Shown here piece by piece: positions 15,907 to 23,671 of a stretch of 33,333 bases of DNA. Every line of letters begins with the position of its first letter. The stretch's first letter is position 1. The position numbers and the translations under genes are program-made. The notes under the pieces are model-generated. The model saw nothing but the letters and a program-made list of their open reading frames with translations. It made no database searches and had not been told where the DNA came from. The DNA is from Phosphoribacter sp964558825 (GTDB taxonomy: Bacteria > Actinomycetota > Actinomycetes > Actinomycetales > Dermatophilaceae), in assembly GCA_964558825.1 (NCBI GenBank), contig CAZLGB010000011.1:1-33333 (forward strand). The letters run 5' to 3'.

Positions 15907-16475
15907 TCCGTGGGGCGCTCGCCTCGCTGCTCTCCCTCGAGCCCGATCTCGAGGTGGTGGCCGAGGTGGGCCGAGGCGATGAGGTCGTCGCGGCAGTGGA
16001 GCGAGCGCTGCCCGACGTTGCGCTGCTCGATGTCGAGATGCCGGGCATGGACGGGATCGAGGCGACCGCGGCGGTGCGCGCGGCATACCCCTCGGTGCGC
16101 GTGCTCATCGTCACGACCTTCGGGCGGCCGGGCTTCCTCGCGCGGGCGCTGCGCGCGGGGGCGAGCGGTTTCGTCGTCAAGGACACGCCGGCCCGCCAGC
16201 TCGCCGACGCGGTGCGGCGCGTCCACGCGGGACTGCGCGTCGTCGACCCGTCGCTCGCGGCCGACAGCCTGACCATCGGCGAATCTCCGCTCACCGAAAG
16301 GGAATCCGAGGTGCTGCGAGCGGCGCGCACCGGCGCCTCCGTGGCGGAGATCGCCGCAGAGCTCTTCCTCTCCGAGGGCACCGTGCGCAACCACCTGTCG
16401 GCGGCGATCGGCAAGACCGAGGCCCGCAACCGGGCCGATGCCGTGCGCATCGCCGACGCCAACGGCTGGCTCTGA
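15870..16475 (+). CDS. NarL/FixJ-family response regulator
   Basis: The 201-residue cytoplasmic regulator receives phosphate from the upstream kinase and binds DNA. The receiver domain starts VIRILLADDQ, giving the acidic pair Asp8/Asp9. The phospho-acceptor is Asp54 in ALLDVEMPGMDG, with the Thr in VTTFG and the Lys in VVKDTPA completing the active site. The LuxR-type helix-turn-helix is at about 140-195: LTERESEVLRAARTGASVAEIAAELFLSEGTVRNHLSAA. The GTG at 15870 begins exactly with the receiver fold; upstream codons in this frame lie within the kinase gene. A likely target is the adjacent exporter operon. Confidence 0.93.
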   Translation: MIRILLADDQALVRGALASLLSLEPDLEVVAEVGRGDEVVAAVERALPDVALLDVEMPGMDGIEATAAVRAAYPSVRVLIVTTFGRPGFLARALRAGASGFVVKDTPARQLADAVRRVHAGLRVVDPSLAADSLTIGESPLTERESEVLRAARTGASVAEIAAELFLSEGTVRNHLSAAIGKTEARNRADAVRIADANGWL

Positions 16476-16492
16476 CGCCGGCGGGCATCGCC

Positions 16493-16506
16493 TAGCGTTG
16501 AGCTCA
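16493..16506 (+). promoter_or_regulatory. -10 element of the alpha/beta hydrolase gene
   Basis: TAGCGT (16493-16498), 7 bases, then ATG at 16506. It lies 17 bases after the regulator stop, so the hydrolase may have its own promoter. Confidence 0.55.
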
Positions 16507-17234
16507 TGCGCACGCGGCTGGTCCTCGTCCACGGCTCGCGGGTCAGCGGCGTCCAGTGGGCGGCCCACCGGCGTTGGCTGGAGCCGGAATTCGAGGTGCT
16601 CACCCCTGATCTGCCGAGCCACGGCAGCCGGGCCGGCGAGCCCTTCACCATGGAGACCGCCGCCGCAGCGATCGCCCTCGACGTCGACTCGGCCGCTCCC
16701 GCTCAGCCGGTGGTCGTCGCCGGTCACTCGCTCGGGGGCTATGCCGCGATGGAGTATGCCGCCCGCCATCCCCGCGCCCTCACCGGCCTGGTGACCGTCG
16801 GTGCGGCGGCCATCCCGCGCGGACCGGGCGTGACGGCATACAAGCTGCTCGGGCTGGTGACCGAACGCGCCGGGCGCGAGGCGATCACGCGCGTCAACGA
16901 CCGCATCCTCACCCGCATCGCCCCACCCGAAGTGGTCGATCCCATTCTGGCCGAAGGCTATTGGTTCGACGGCGTGCGCCCGTCCTGGGCCGCGGTCATG
17001 GCCGGCGGGCGACCCGAGCTGCTCCGCGAGGTCGCGTGTCCGGTCCTCGTCGTGCGCGGGCAATGGGACCAATTGGGCATCGACGGCCCGACGTATGCCG
17101 CTGCCGCGCCGCGCGGGAGGCTGCTCACCGTCCGCGGGGCGAGCCATCTGCTGCCGCTGACGAGGCCATGGCAGACCAGCGCGATCATCGCCGCCTTCGC
17201 CCGTGAGGTGACGCGCGCCGGCCACACGGTCTGA
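16506..17234 (+). CDS. Alpha/beta-fold hydrolase
   Basis: The 242-residue protein is a single alpha/beta hydrolase domain without signal peptide, likely an esterase or lipase-like enzyme with unknown substrate. The oxyanion region is LVLVHGSRVSG, the nucleophile elbow is GHSLGGYAAMEYA with the catalytic Ser near residue 77, a candidate acid lies in GQWDQLGIDGP, and the catalytic His is in GASHLLPLTRP near the C-terminus. All triad positions seem present. It is separated from the upstream two-component system by 30 bases and appears to have its own leaderless promoter, so a functional tie to the exporter is only suggested by position. Confidence 0.85.
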   Translation: MRTRLVLVHGSRVSGVQWAAHRRWLEPEFEVLTPDLPSHGSRAGEPFTMETAAAAIALDVDSAAPAQPVVVAGHSLGGYAAMEYAARHPRALTGLVTVGAAAIPRGPGVTAYKLLGLVTERAGREAITRVNDRILTRIAPPEVVDPILAEGYWFDGVRPSWAAVMAGGRPELLREVACPVLVVRGQWDQLGIDGPTYAAAAPRGRLLTVRGASHLLPLTRPWQTSAIIAAFAREVTRAGHTV

Positions 17235-17302
17235 CGTGGCGGTCCCGAGGTCTGAGCAGGGCGGGTCAGGGTCGTGTCGGGGTTGCCTAGGGGGTGGGTG
17301 GG

Positions 17303-17342
17303 GGTTGCTCCGGGTGCCGCGGGGGAACCCCCGAGCGCAACC
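17303..17342 (+). promoter_or_regulatory. Two-tier hairpin just before the MmpL start
   Basis: CGGGGGAACCCCCG (17320-17333) is a perfect hairpin. An outer pairing of GGTTGC (17303-17308) with GCAACC (17337-17342) encloses it. The structure ends 8 bases before the ATG at 17351, so in a leadered transcript it would cover the ribosome entry site. Alternatively it terminates the upstream transcript. Confidence 0.35.
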
Positions 17343-17350
17343 CTCGAATC

Positions 17351-19642
17351 ATGACCTCAACCAACCGACAGACTCTGCATGAGTCCAAGGCGTCGACCAT
17401 CGACGACCTGCCGATCTATCCCTCGATCGTGGCGCCCGATCGGGTCTGCGCCGGACCGCCGGCCGGCCACCCGGCGGGCGCGCCACACCTGCCGCGCTCG
17501 GCCTTGACCGCCTGGTGCGTGGCTCATCGCTGGTGGGTGCTGCTCATCGCTGCGGTCGGCCTTGCCGGGTCGATCGCGCTGCTGTCCGGCGGCATCCTCA
17601 CGACGCCTCAGGACAAGCAGCTCGTCGGTGACTCGGCCCGCGCCCAGGAGGTCCTCAGCGCCACCGACCTCGGCAGCAAGCCGGTCGAGAGCGTCGTCGC
17701 CACTGCGCGGTCTGGCTCTTGGACGCCCCAGGAGGCGATGGCCGTCGGGCTCCAGCTCGCCGCGGCATACCAAGGCGTCGAGGGGGTCGCCCGCGTGGGT
17801 GAGCCCACCGCCGGTGCCGACGGCCGCAGTGTCGTGCTGCCTCTTGAGCTGGCGGCGCGCGCCACCGAGACCGACACGACCAAGCCCAAGGCCGCGGAGG
17901 CGGTCACCGCGTCCCTCGCCGTCACCGAGCGGCTGCGCGCCGCCCATCCGGAGTGGAAGCTCGGGCAGGTCGGCGAAGGCTCGATCAGCAAGGAGTTCGA
18001 CGAAACCCTCGGCCGGGACTTCCAGCGCGCCGAGTTGGTCAGCCTGCCGGTCACCCTGCTCGTGCTGCTCATTGCCTTCGGTGCCGTCGTGGCGGCCGGA
18101 GTGCCGGTCGTGCTCGGCATGGGCAGTGTCGGCGTGGCGCTCGGGCTCACTGCCGCCGTCTCGCAGCACTGGGTGAGCGTCGACCCCAACACCCAAAGCC
18201 TCGTGCTGCTCATCGGCCTTGCCGTCGGCGTCGACTATGCCCTCTTCGTGCTGCGCCGGGCCCGCGAGGAACGCGCGGCCGGAGCCTCCGTCGAGGCCTC
18301 CATCATTGCGGCCGGAGCCACCGCAGGCCGGGCCGTGCTCGTCTCAGGACTCACCGTCATGGTCGCGATGTCCGGGATGCTCGTCGCCGGAGGCTTGTTC
18401 ACCTCGCTGGCCGTCGGGACCCTGCTCGTCGTCGGCGTCGCCGTGCTCGCCTCCGCCACCGTGCTGCCGGCGATCCTCGCCATCCTCGGCGACAAGGTCG
18501 ACGCCCTGCGGCTGCCCTTCAGCGGCCGTCGCAATACCCGCCGCGGCACGACCGAGTCGCTGTGGGGCCGGCTGGCCGGTCGCGTCGTCGCCCGCCCGGC
18601 CCGGTGGGCCGCGGGCGCCGTCGTCGTGCTCGTCGGGCTCGCCATCCCCGCGCTCGGTATGCGCACCTCCCTGCCCGGGATCGAGGAGCTGCCCAAGGAC
18701 CTGCCGGTCGTGCAGGCCTACCGCCAGCTCGAGGCGGCCGCGCCGACCCAAGGCGTGTCCTTGACCGTCGTCGTGAAAGCGCCTGCCGCGCAGACGAACC
18801 GGGTGCACGATGCCCTGGTCTCCGCCGGTTCGACCGCATCGGCGATCACCCACGTGTCGGGCGTTGCGCCCGAGATCCCGACCTCCAGCGACGGCACCGT
18901 CTCGGTGCTCGTCGTCGGCGTCGGTCTCGACGCATCGGACAAGGCGCTGCCGGGCGTGGTCGACTCCGTCCGGGCCCAGGTCGTCCCGGCGGTCGAGCGG
19001 GCGCTCGGCAACAGCGCCGACGTGCAGGTGCACGTCGGGGGGTATGCCGCGGCCACCGACCTCGCGCAGTGGATGGACAGCCGCCTGCCGTGGGTCGTCG
19101 GCTTCGTCCTCGTGCTGACCCTGCTCGTCATGCTCGTGTCGTTCGGCTCGCCGTGGCTCGCCGTGGCGACGGTGGGGCTCAACCTGCTCTCGGTCGGCGC
19201 GGCATACGGAGTGATGACCGCGGTCTTCCAGGGGACGTGGGCGGAGCGGCTGCTCGACTTCTCCTCGATCGGGTCGATCGCCTCGTGGCTGCCGCTGCTG
19301 ATGTTCGTCGTGCTCTTCGGGTTGTCGATGGACTACCACGTGTTCGTCACCAGCCGGGTGCGGGAGGCCCGCGACGCCGGGCTGGACCCGCGCTCGGCTG
19401 TGCGGCTGGGCGTGGCCCGATCGGCTGGGGTCGTCACGGCGGCCGCCATGGTTATGGTCGGCGTGTTCGCGGTCTTCGGGACCCTGTCGGTCCTGGAGAT
19501 GAAGCAGCTGGGCGTGGGCCTGGCCGTCGCGGTCCTCCTCGACGCCACCGTCGTGCGCGGCGTGCTGCTGCCGGCGACGCTGGCCCTGCTCGGCGACCGG
19601 GCCCACCGTGGTCCGACGTGGTTGCCGCGGATCCATCATTGA
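17351..19642 (+). CDS. MmpL/RND-family transporter
   Basis: The 763-residue membrane protein belongs to the MMPL group of RND transporters, which export lipids or small molecules using the proton gradient. It has the typical two-fold layout: helix 1 at about 60-85, an extracytoplasmic porter domain, helices 2-6, then a second porter domain and helices 8-12. The proton-relay Asp-Tyr pairs are visible in both halves, VGVDYALFVLRRAREE and LSMDYHVFVTSRVREA. The ATG at 17351 is chosen because a longer frame from 17294 would translate the G-rich hairpin. The N-terminal 50 residues are Pro-rich and probably cytoplasmic. The substrate is unknown. It is the last gene of the plus-strand block and is followed by a very strong hairpin. 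Confidence 0.92.
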   Translation: MTSTNRQTLHESKASTIDDLPIYPSIVAPDRVCAGPPAGHPAGAPHLPRSALTAWCVAHRWWVLLIAAVGLAGSIALLSGGILTTPQDKQLVGDSARAQEVLSATDLGSKPVESVVATARSGSWTPQEAMAVGLQLAAAYQGVEGVARVGEPTAGADGRSVVLPLELAARATETDTTKPKAAEAVTASLAVTERLRAAHPEWKLGQVGEGSISKEFDETLGRDFQRAELVSLPVTLLVLLIAFGAVVAAGVPVVLGMGSVGVALGLTAAVSQHWVSVDPNTQSLVLLIGLAVGVDYALFVLRRAREERAAGASVEASIIAAGATAGRAVLVSGLTVMVAMSGMLVAGGLFTSLAVGTLLVVGVAVLASATVLPAILAILGDKVDALRLPFSGRRNTRRGTTESLWGRLAGRVVARPARWAAGAVVVLVGLAIPALGMRTSLPGIEELPKDLPVVQAYRQLEAAAPTQGVSLTVVVKAPAAQTNRVHDALVSAGSTASAITHVSGVAPEIPTSSDGTVSVLVVGVGLDASDKALPGVVDSVRAQVVPAVERALGNSADVQVHVGGYAAATDLAQWMDSRLPWVVGFVLVLTLLVMLVSFGSPWLAVATVGLNLLSVGAAYGVMTAVFQGTWAERLLDFSSIGSIASWLPLLMFVVLFGLSMDYHVFVTSRVREARDAGLDPRSAVRLGVARSAGVVTAAAMVMVGVFAVFGTLSVLEMKQLGVGLAVAVLLDATVVRGVLLPATLALLGDRAHRGPTWLPRIHH

Positions 19643-19655
19643 GCGATCGGCATTC

Positions 19656-19705
19656 GCGCAGGGGAGGGGAAGGAGCACCAGGGTGCTCCTTCCCCTCCCC
19701 TGCGC
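19656..19705. terminator. Perfect 24-bp-stem hairpin after the MmpL gene
   Basis: Arms 19656-19679 and 19682-19705 are perfect reverse complements of 24 bases separated by two bases; the arms begin GCGCAGGGGAGGGGAAGGAG. It starts 13 bases after the stop and lies between convergent genes, so a bidirectional terminator is likely. There is no T-tract. Confidence 0.7.
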
Positions 19706-19707
19706 CG

Positions 19708-19729
19708 CCGGCGGTCCCGCAACCGCCGG
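19708..19729. terminator. Second hairpin in the convergent gap
   Basis: CCGGCGGT (19708-19715) and ACCGCCGG (19722-19729) enclose a 6-base loop, two bases after the large hairpin. Confidence 0.45.
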
Positions 19730-19732
19730 GCC

Positions 19733-19781
19733 GGGTGATCGGTCGCGACCCCGTGGACCGGACCGGGCCGCGCGATCACCC
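19733..19781 (-). terminator. Third hairpin, next to the minus-strand stop
   Basis: GGGTGATCG (19733-19741) and CGATCACCC (19773-19781) form 9-bp arms. The right arm touches the stop codon of the minus-strand gene at 19782, so it probably terminates that operon. Confidence 0.45.
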
Positions 19782-20369
19782 TCACGCCGCGACGCGGACC
19801 GACTCCAACAGGCTGGCGTAGGAGCGCTCCAGATCGGCGAGCACCTGCCCCAACCGCGGATCCTCGCGCCGGCACCCCGCCGCGACCCACGCGTCCGACG
19901 CCCGCATCGCCAGGGCGCGGTGCCGGGCGGCCTCGGCCATCCGCTCACGCGGTCGGGAGTAGACGTAGGCGTACAACCGGGTCAGCGCCTCGACCAGGGC
20001 TGACTCGTCGCCGTGGGTCTGCTCACGCTGGAGCACCCGGTGCTCGTGCCACCAGTCGACCTCGAGCTCGGCGGCCCGATTCGCGTCGAGGTCGAGGCCG
20101 TGGGAGCGCACCACGAGCCGGTAGAAGCGCTCCATGAGCCGCCTGGCCGCCTCGGGGTCGTTCTGCGGGTAGGGCGCCCACGCCTGGTTGGCGCGCAGCA
20201 CGAGCCACGCGCCGCGCAGCGTGGACGGCCAAGCCATCCCGAAGCCCTCGTCGACCATGCCGACGGCCGAGGTCAGCACCCGCCTCCAGTCCCGCAGGTA
20301 GTAGGCCGCCCAGGCGTCCCGTTCGTGCCGGGCGAGCCGCACCGGGTCGAAGGACCACGGGGAGCTCAC
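19782..20369 (-). CDS. Conserved protein of unknown function, coupled to an oxidoreductase
   Basis: I do not recognise this 195-residue protein. It is soluble, without signal peptide or membrane helix, rich in Arg, Trp and Leu and predicted mainly helical. Notable segments are RHERDAWAAYYLRDWRRVL near the N-terminus and VDWWHEHRVLQRE in the middle. The GTG at 20369 overlaps the stop of the FAD oxidoreductase gene by 4 bases (GTGA), which indicates co-translation and a shared pathway; a helper or a small enzyme acting on the oxidoreductase product is possible. A longer frame upstream is embedded in the oxidoreductase gene and was rejected. Tyrosine is mostly TAC here, unlike the TAT-rich neighbours. 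Confidence 0.65.
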   Translation of the reverse strand: MSSPWSFDPVRLARHERDAWAAYYLRDWRRVLTSAVGMVDEGFGMAWPSTLRGAWLVLRANQAWAPYPQNDPEAARRLMERFYRLVVRSHGLDLDANRAAELEVDWWHEHRVLQREQTHGDESALVEALTRLYAYVYSRPRERMAEAARHRALAMRASDAWVAAGCRREDPRLGQVLADLERSYASLLESVRVAA

Positions 20370-21904
20370 CCGGCCACCACCGACGGGGCCACCACCGACG
20401 GGGCCACGGTCGTCGCCGGCTCGGCGACCGCGATCCTCGGGGAGCGACGCTGCCGGGCGTCGCGGACCCGGGCGGCCGAGCCGGGCCCGAGCACGCGCCA
20501 GGCCACCGCGGGGGCGAGCAACGAGGGCGGGGGTGCCAGCAGGTTGAGGACGCGGGCGAAGGCGACGGCCACCGTCCGGTCGCCGGTGGCCACCTCGAGC
20601 AGGCGGTCGATGTAGCGGTCGAGGATGCGCTCGGGCAGGGGCTTGCGCGGCATACCGGGGAATCGACGGTCGATGCCGGTCGCGAGCGCCCACGGCGTCG
20701 CCACCACCTCGGCGAACGCCCGGGCCGAGCGGGCGCCGATTCCCACGGTGCCGTGCTGCTCGAGCACCTCACGCAGCCGGAGGGCCTGGTGGGCCGCGGA
20801 GCTCATTCCCTGCCCGTAGACGGGGTTAAACGAGCACACCGCGTCGCCGATGACGACGAACGAGTCCGGCCGGCGGGAGAGGCGTTCCCAGCGCACCCAG
20901 CGGCTGCCGGGGAACCGATAGGGAAGGACCGGGCCGATCGGCTCGCACTGCTCGATGATCTGGGCGATCCCCTGGGTCGGGAGGGTGCGCGCGTAGGCCA
21001 GCCAGCCGTCGGGGTCGGCCGGTGGCTCCTCGCCGTTCTGGCCGGCCAGCGTGACCGTCCAGCGCCCGCCCTCGACCCGCAGGGCGACCCCGGAGCGACC
21101 GTTGGGCGGCCGGGTCCCGACGACGTCGGCGTCCAGGTCGTCGAGGATCCCCGGTCCGGCCTCGAACAGCCGCGTGACGTAGCTGACCCCGGCGTCGACG
21201 GTCGTCACCTCGGGTGCCGGGTAGCCCAGCTCGCGCATCCACACGCCGGCCCGGCTGCCGCGCCCGGTCGCATCGACGACCAGGCCCGCGGCGAGGTCGA
21301 TCGGCTGGTGATCGGCCGTCCCACGCGGCGCCACCCGGGCGCCCGTGACCGTGGACCGGTCCTCGCTCGTGAGCAGGCCGACGATGTCGTGCCGGCCGAG
21401 GAACCGGACCTTGGGGTTGTCGGCGACGTGGCGGCGAACCTCGGACTCGAGCAGCACCCGTGAGCCGAGCATGCCGATCAGCCCTGAGTCACCGCGGAGG
21501 AGTTCGTTGCCCTGGAGGATCCAGCGCGACCGGCTCATCATGTCGGCGCTCTGACCGCCACGACCGCAGACGGCCTCGGTGAGCCCGGGGACGATCGACT
21601 CCATGGCCTCGGCCCCCCGGACGAGGAGTCCGTGGGTGTGCCCGCTCTGGGGGACTCCCCGGCGCGGGGCGTCCAGGGGGGTGTCGAGGTCGTCCCGGTC
21701 GACGACGACGACCTCGTCGACGTGGTCGGCCAGCACGCGGGCGGTCAACAGCCCGGCCAGGCTGCCCCCGAGCACCACGGCCCGGCGGGTCGCCTTCGGG
21801 TCGGCTGCGGTGGAACGGCGCCGTATGCCGGTGAGTTCGGCACGGAGGACGTCGGCTGCCGGTGTCGCGGAGCTGCGGGGCGGAACAGCGTTGGAGTCAC
21901 GCAT
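20366..21904 (-). CDS. FAD-dependent oxidoreductase/monooxygenase
   Basis: The 512-residue protein is a group A-type flavoprotein related to aromatic hydroxylases, squalene epoxidases and geranylgeranyl reductases. The ADP-binding motif VVLGGSLAGLLTARVL is at about 43-58 and ends the beta-alpha-beta unit with VVVVDRD. The segment RRGVPQSGHTHGLL follows, and the second FAD motif VVIGDAVCSFNPVYGQGMSSAA is near residue 360. The first 40 residues form a variable extension. The start ATG at 21904 has GAGAGGA upstream. The C-terminus VAPSVVAPSVVAG comes from a 15-bp tandem repeat (20372-20407). It is divergent from an ECF sigma gene and overlaps the following gene. Substrate unknown; a hydrophobic or lipid-like substrate is plausible. 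Confidence 0.85.
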   Translation of the reverse strand: MRDSNAVPPRSSATPAADVLRAELTGIRRRSTAADPKATRRAVVLGGSLAGLLTARVLADHVDEVVVVDRDDLDTPLDAPRRGVPQSGHTHGLLVRGAEAMESIVPGLTEAVCGRGGQSADMMSRSRWILQGNELLRGDSGLIGMLGSRVLLESEVRRHVADNPKVRFLGRHDIVGLLTSEDRSTVTGARVAPRGTADHQPIDLAAGLVVDATGRGSRAGVWMRELGYPAPEVTTVDAGVSYVTRLFEAGPGILDDLDADVVGTRPPNGRSGVALRVEGGRWTVTLAGQNGEEPPADPDGWLAYARTLPTQGIAQIIEQCEPIGPVLPYRFPGSRWVRWERLSRRPDSFVVIGDAVCSFNPVYGQGMSSAAHQALRLREVLEQHGTVGIGARSARAFAEVVATPWALATGIDRRFPGMPRKPLPERILDRYIDRLLEVATGDRTVAVAFARVLNLLAPPPSLLAPAVAWRVLGPGSAARVRDARQRRSPRIAVAEPATTVAPSVVAPSVVAG

Positions 21905-22198
21905 GGTCGTTCCTCTCGGGGGGTGGTCCGGGTCCCATCAGACCCGCTGGTCCGTCTACGGCGCAGCCGGCCCGGCCGGATCACCTCGTGGCCCGATTGG
22001 GTTCCCACGCCGCCGGTCTGGACGTGCGGGTGGCGAGGAGTGATCCGCGGCGGCCTCCGGCGGCGTACCCCGGACGTGCTCGAGTTGATGGACCGCCCGC
22101 CCGCCGCCCTCGTGGAGGCGGACGTGGACCTGGGTTCTGGCCCGTTGCCGCAGCCGAGTCATTGCCACACCCCGCTCCGACGGCCTACCGTCCGCAGG
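21905..22198. other. 294-base divergent promoter region
   Basis: It separates the FAD oxidoreductase operon from the ECF sigma gene. On the plus side TTGCCA (22162-22167), 18 bases, and TACCGT (22186-22191) form a promoter for the sigma gene. On the minus side only the ribosome binding site of the oxidoreductase is clear. The sigma reading frame stays open upstream, but the codon pattern there is not convincing. Confidence 0.5.
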
Positions 22199-22199
22199 G
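22162..22199 (+). promoter_or_regulatory. Promoter of the ECF sigma gene, leaderless
   Basis: TTGCCA (22162-22167), an 18-base spacer and TACCGT (22186-22191) followed by 7 bases and GTG at 22199. This is the best -35/-10 pair in the window and fixes the start codon. Confidence 0.6.
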
Positions 22200-22756
22200 T
22201 GGGCGCCGACGCGATCCTGGTGGCGCGACTGGCGGCGGGCGACGATCACGCCCTCGCCGAGATCTTCGACGCCTTCGGCCGGCTCGTCCTCGAGGCCGCC
22301 CGGCGGGTCGTCGGGCAGGACGCGCTGGCCGAGGATGTCGTGCAGGACGTCTTCGTGCGCCTGTGGACCCACCCCGAGCGCTACGACTCCGCCGCCGGCA
22401 CGCTGGCGACCTACCTCGGTCTGCTGGCGCGCAGCCGGGCGCTCGACCTGCTGCGCAGCGAGGTGCGCCGCGCGGCCCGGCAGGAGCGCGACTTCCGACT
22501 CACCCCCGAGGAGCCGGCGGGGTCCGTGGCCGACGACGTGGCCACGGCCGAGTCCGCCCGGTTGGTCCGTCGGGCCGTCGAGGCCCTGCCGGACGACCAG
22601 CGCCGGGCGGTCGAGCTGGCCTACTTCGGTGGGCTGACCCATCGGGAGGTGGCTGCGGCCGAGGGCATTCCCGAAGGCACCGCCAAGTCCCGCCTCAGGC
22701 TGGCACACGCGAAACTGACGACTCTGTTGGACCGAGACCTCCTGGAGCGACCATGA
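22199..22756 (+). CDS. ECF sigma factor, SigK-like
   Basis: The 185-residue sigma factor differs in class from the three SigE-type factors in the window. Region 2 has GRLVLEAARRVVGQDALAEDVVQDVFVRLWTHPERYD with the acidic core-binding helix. Region 4 has LPDDQRRAVELAYFGGLTHREVAAAEGIPEGTAKSRLRLAHAKL, with the recognition helix over IPEGTAKSRL. The GTG at 22199 is set by the 7-base-spaced -10. The stop overlaps the next gene by 4 bases. Its promoter looks like a housekeeping type, so autoregulation is not obvious. A likely target is the divergent oxidoreductase operon, an inference from position only. Confidence 0.88.
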   Translation: MGADAILVARLAAGDDHALAEIFDAFGRLVLEAARRVVGQDALAEDVVQDVFVRLWTHPERYDSAAGTLATYLGLLARSRALDLLRSEVRRAARQERDFRLTPEEPAGSVADDVATAESARLVRRAVEALPDDQRRAVELAYFGGLTHREVAAAEGIPEGTAKSRLRLAHAKLTTLLDRDLLERP

Positions 22757-23628
22757 CCAGCCTCCCTCCCGGGCTCCCACCCGCGGGAGCCGGACTGCCC
22801 GACGCCCTGCGCCGCCGGGTCCTCGATGCGTCGCTGTCCAGGCGCGCCCCTGGGCGGCCCACCCCCGCGCCGCAGCCGATCACCCCACTCACCGCGTTCA
22901 CGCGCGCAACCGATGCCCTCGGCCTGTTGCTGGCCGACCTCACCGAGGCGGAGTGGGCGGCGCCGACCGTGCGTGAGCTCGACGTGCAGGGCCTCGTCGG
23001 GCACCTCATCGGGGTCGAGCGCGATGTCCAGCGGGCTCTCGGTCGCGACCCCGGCGTGGCCGACGTCGACCATGTGCTCGCGACGCAGGACGCCGCCGAC
23101 GCCCACCGGGGCGAGCCACCCGCCCGGACGCTGGCGGCCTGGCAGACCTCCGTGACGGCGACCAGGGATGCCTTTGCGGTCGCGGACCCGTCCGGGGCGG
23201 TGGCCGTGCACACCCTGCGCCTGCACGTGGCCTCGCTCATGGTGCTGCGGACGTTCGAGCTGTGGGTGCACGAGAACGACATCCAGCTGGCCACCGGTCG
23301 GGACCAGCGCGTTCCGGACGACTCCACCCTCGCGCTGATGACCGACCTCGCGGCCCGCGCTCTGCGGGTCGGTGCCGACCGGTCCGGTTTGCACCAGCCG
23401 GTGGCGGTGCGCCTGGTGCTCACCGGTCGCGGGGGTGGGACCTGGGACGTGCGGTTGGGCCGCGACGACGGGCACGGCGGGTCGGTCGCTCTCGTCGCCG
23501 ACGCGGTCGGCTTCTGTCGGCTCGCCGCCAACCGGCTCGACCCGGGCGACCTCGACGTCGCTGCCAGCGGTGACCTCGCGCACGTGGGCGACGTGCTGAC
23601 GGCCGCGGGTGCGCTCGGGCTGGACTGA
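22753..23628 (+). CDS. MDMPI/DinB-fold protein, putative anti-sigma partner
   Basis: The 291-residue protein resembles the mycothiol-dependent maleylpyruvate isomerase family. After a Pro-rich N-terminus (1-50), the DinB-like helical bundle shows LVGHLIGVERDV and, further on, LWVHENDIQLATG; these histidines and acidic residues match the metal-binding triad of the fold. The C-terminal domain (about 200-291) is a beta-rich extension. It is co-translated with the ECF sigma gene through an ATGA overlap, the usual place of an anti-sigma gene. In some actinobacteria such folds sit beside ECF sigma genes and may sense thiol or redox state through mycothiol. Whether it is an enzyme, an anti-sigma factor or both cannot be decided here. 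Confidence 0.75.
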   Translation: MTSLPPGLPPAGAGLPDALRRRVLDASLSRRAPGRPTPAPQPITPLTAFTRATDALGLLLADLTEAEWAAPTVRELDVQGLVGHLIGVERDVQRALGRDPGVADVDHVLATQDAADAHRGEPPARTLAAWQTSVTATRDAFAVADPSGAVAVHTLRLHVASLMVLRTFELWVHENDIQLATGRDQRVPDDSTLALMTDLAARALRVGADRSGLHQPVAVRLVLTGRGGGTWDVRLGRDDGHGGSVALVADAVGFCRLAANRLDPGDLDVAASGDLAHVGDVLTAAGALGLD

Positions 23629-23671
23629 GCGCAGGTGGCAGTCGGTGCCCGGTGGGACAATGGTCGCCGCC

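Noticed and set aside
14486..16651. 721-codon minus-strand frame across kinase and regulator
   Set aside because: No domain is recognisable, while the plus strand holds kinase and regulator with all motifs.
18344..19948. 534-codon minus-strand frame inside the MmpL gene
   Set aside because: It is antisense to a clear transporter and would cross the strong terminator hairpin.
21632..22198. Longer sigma factor starting about 190 codons upstream
   Set aside because: The extension is antisense to the oxidoreductase gene and lacks sigma features; the promoter at 22162-22191 fixes GTG 22199.
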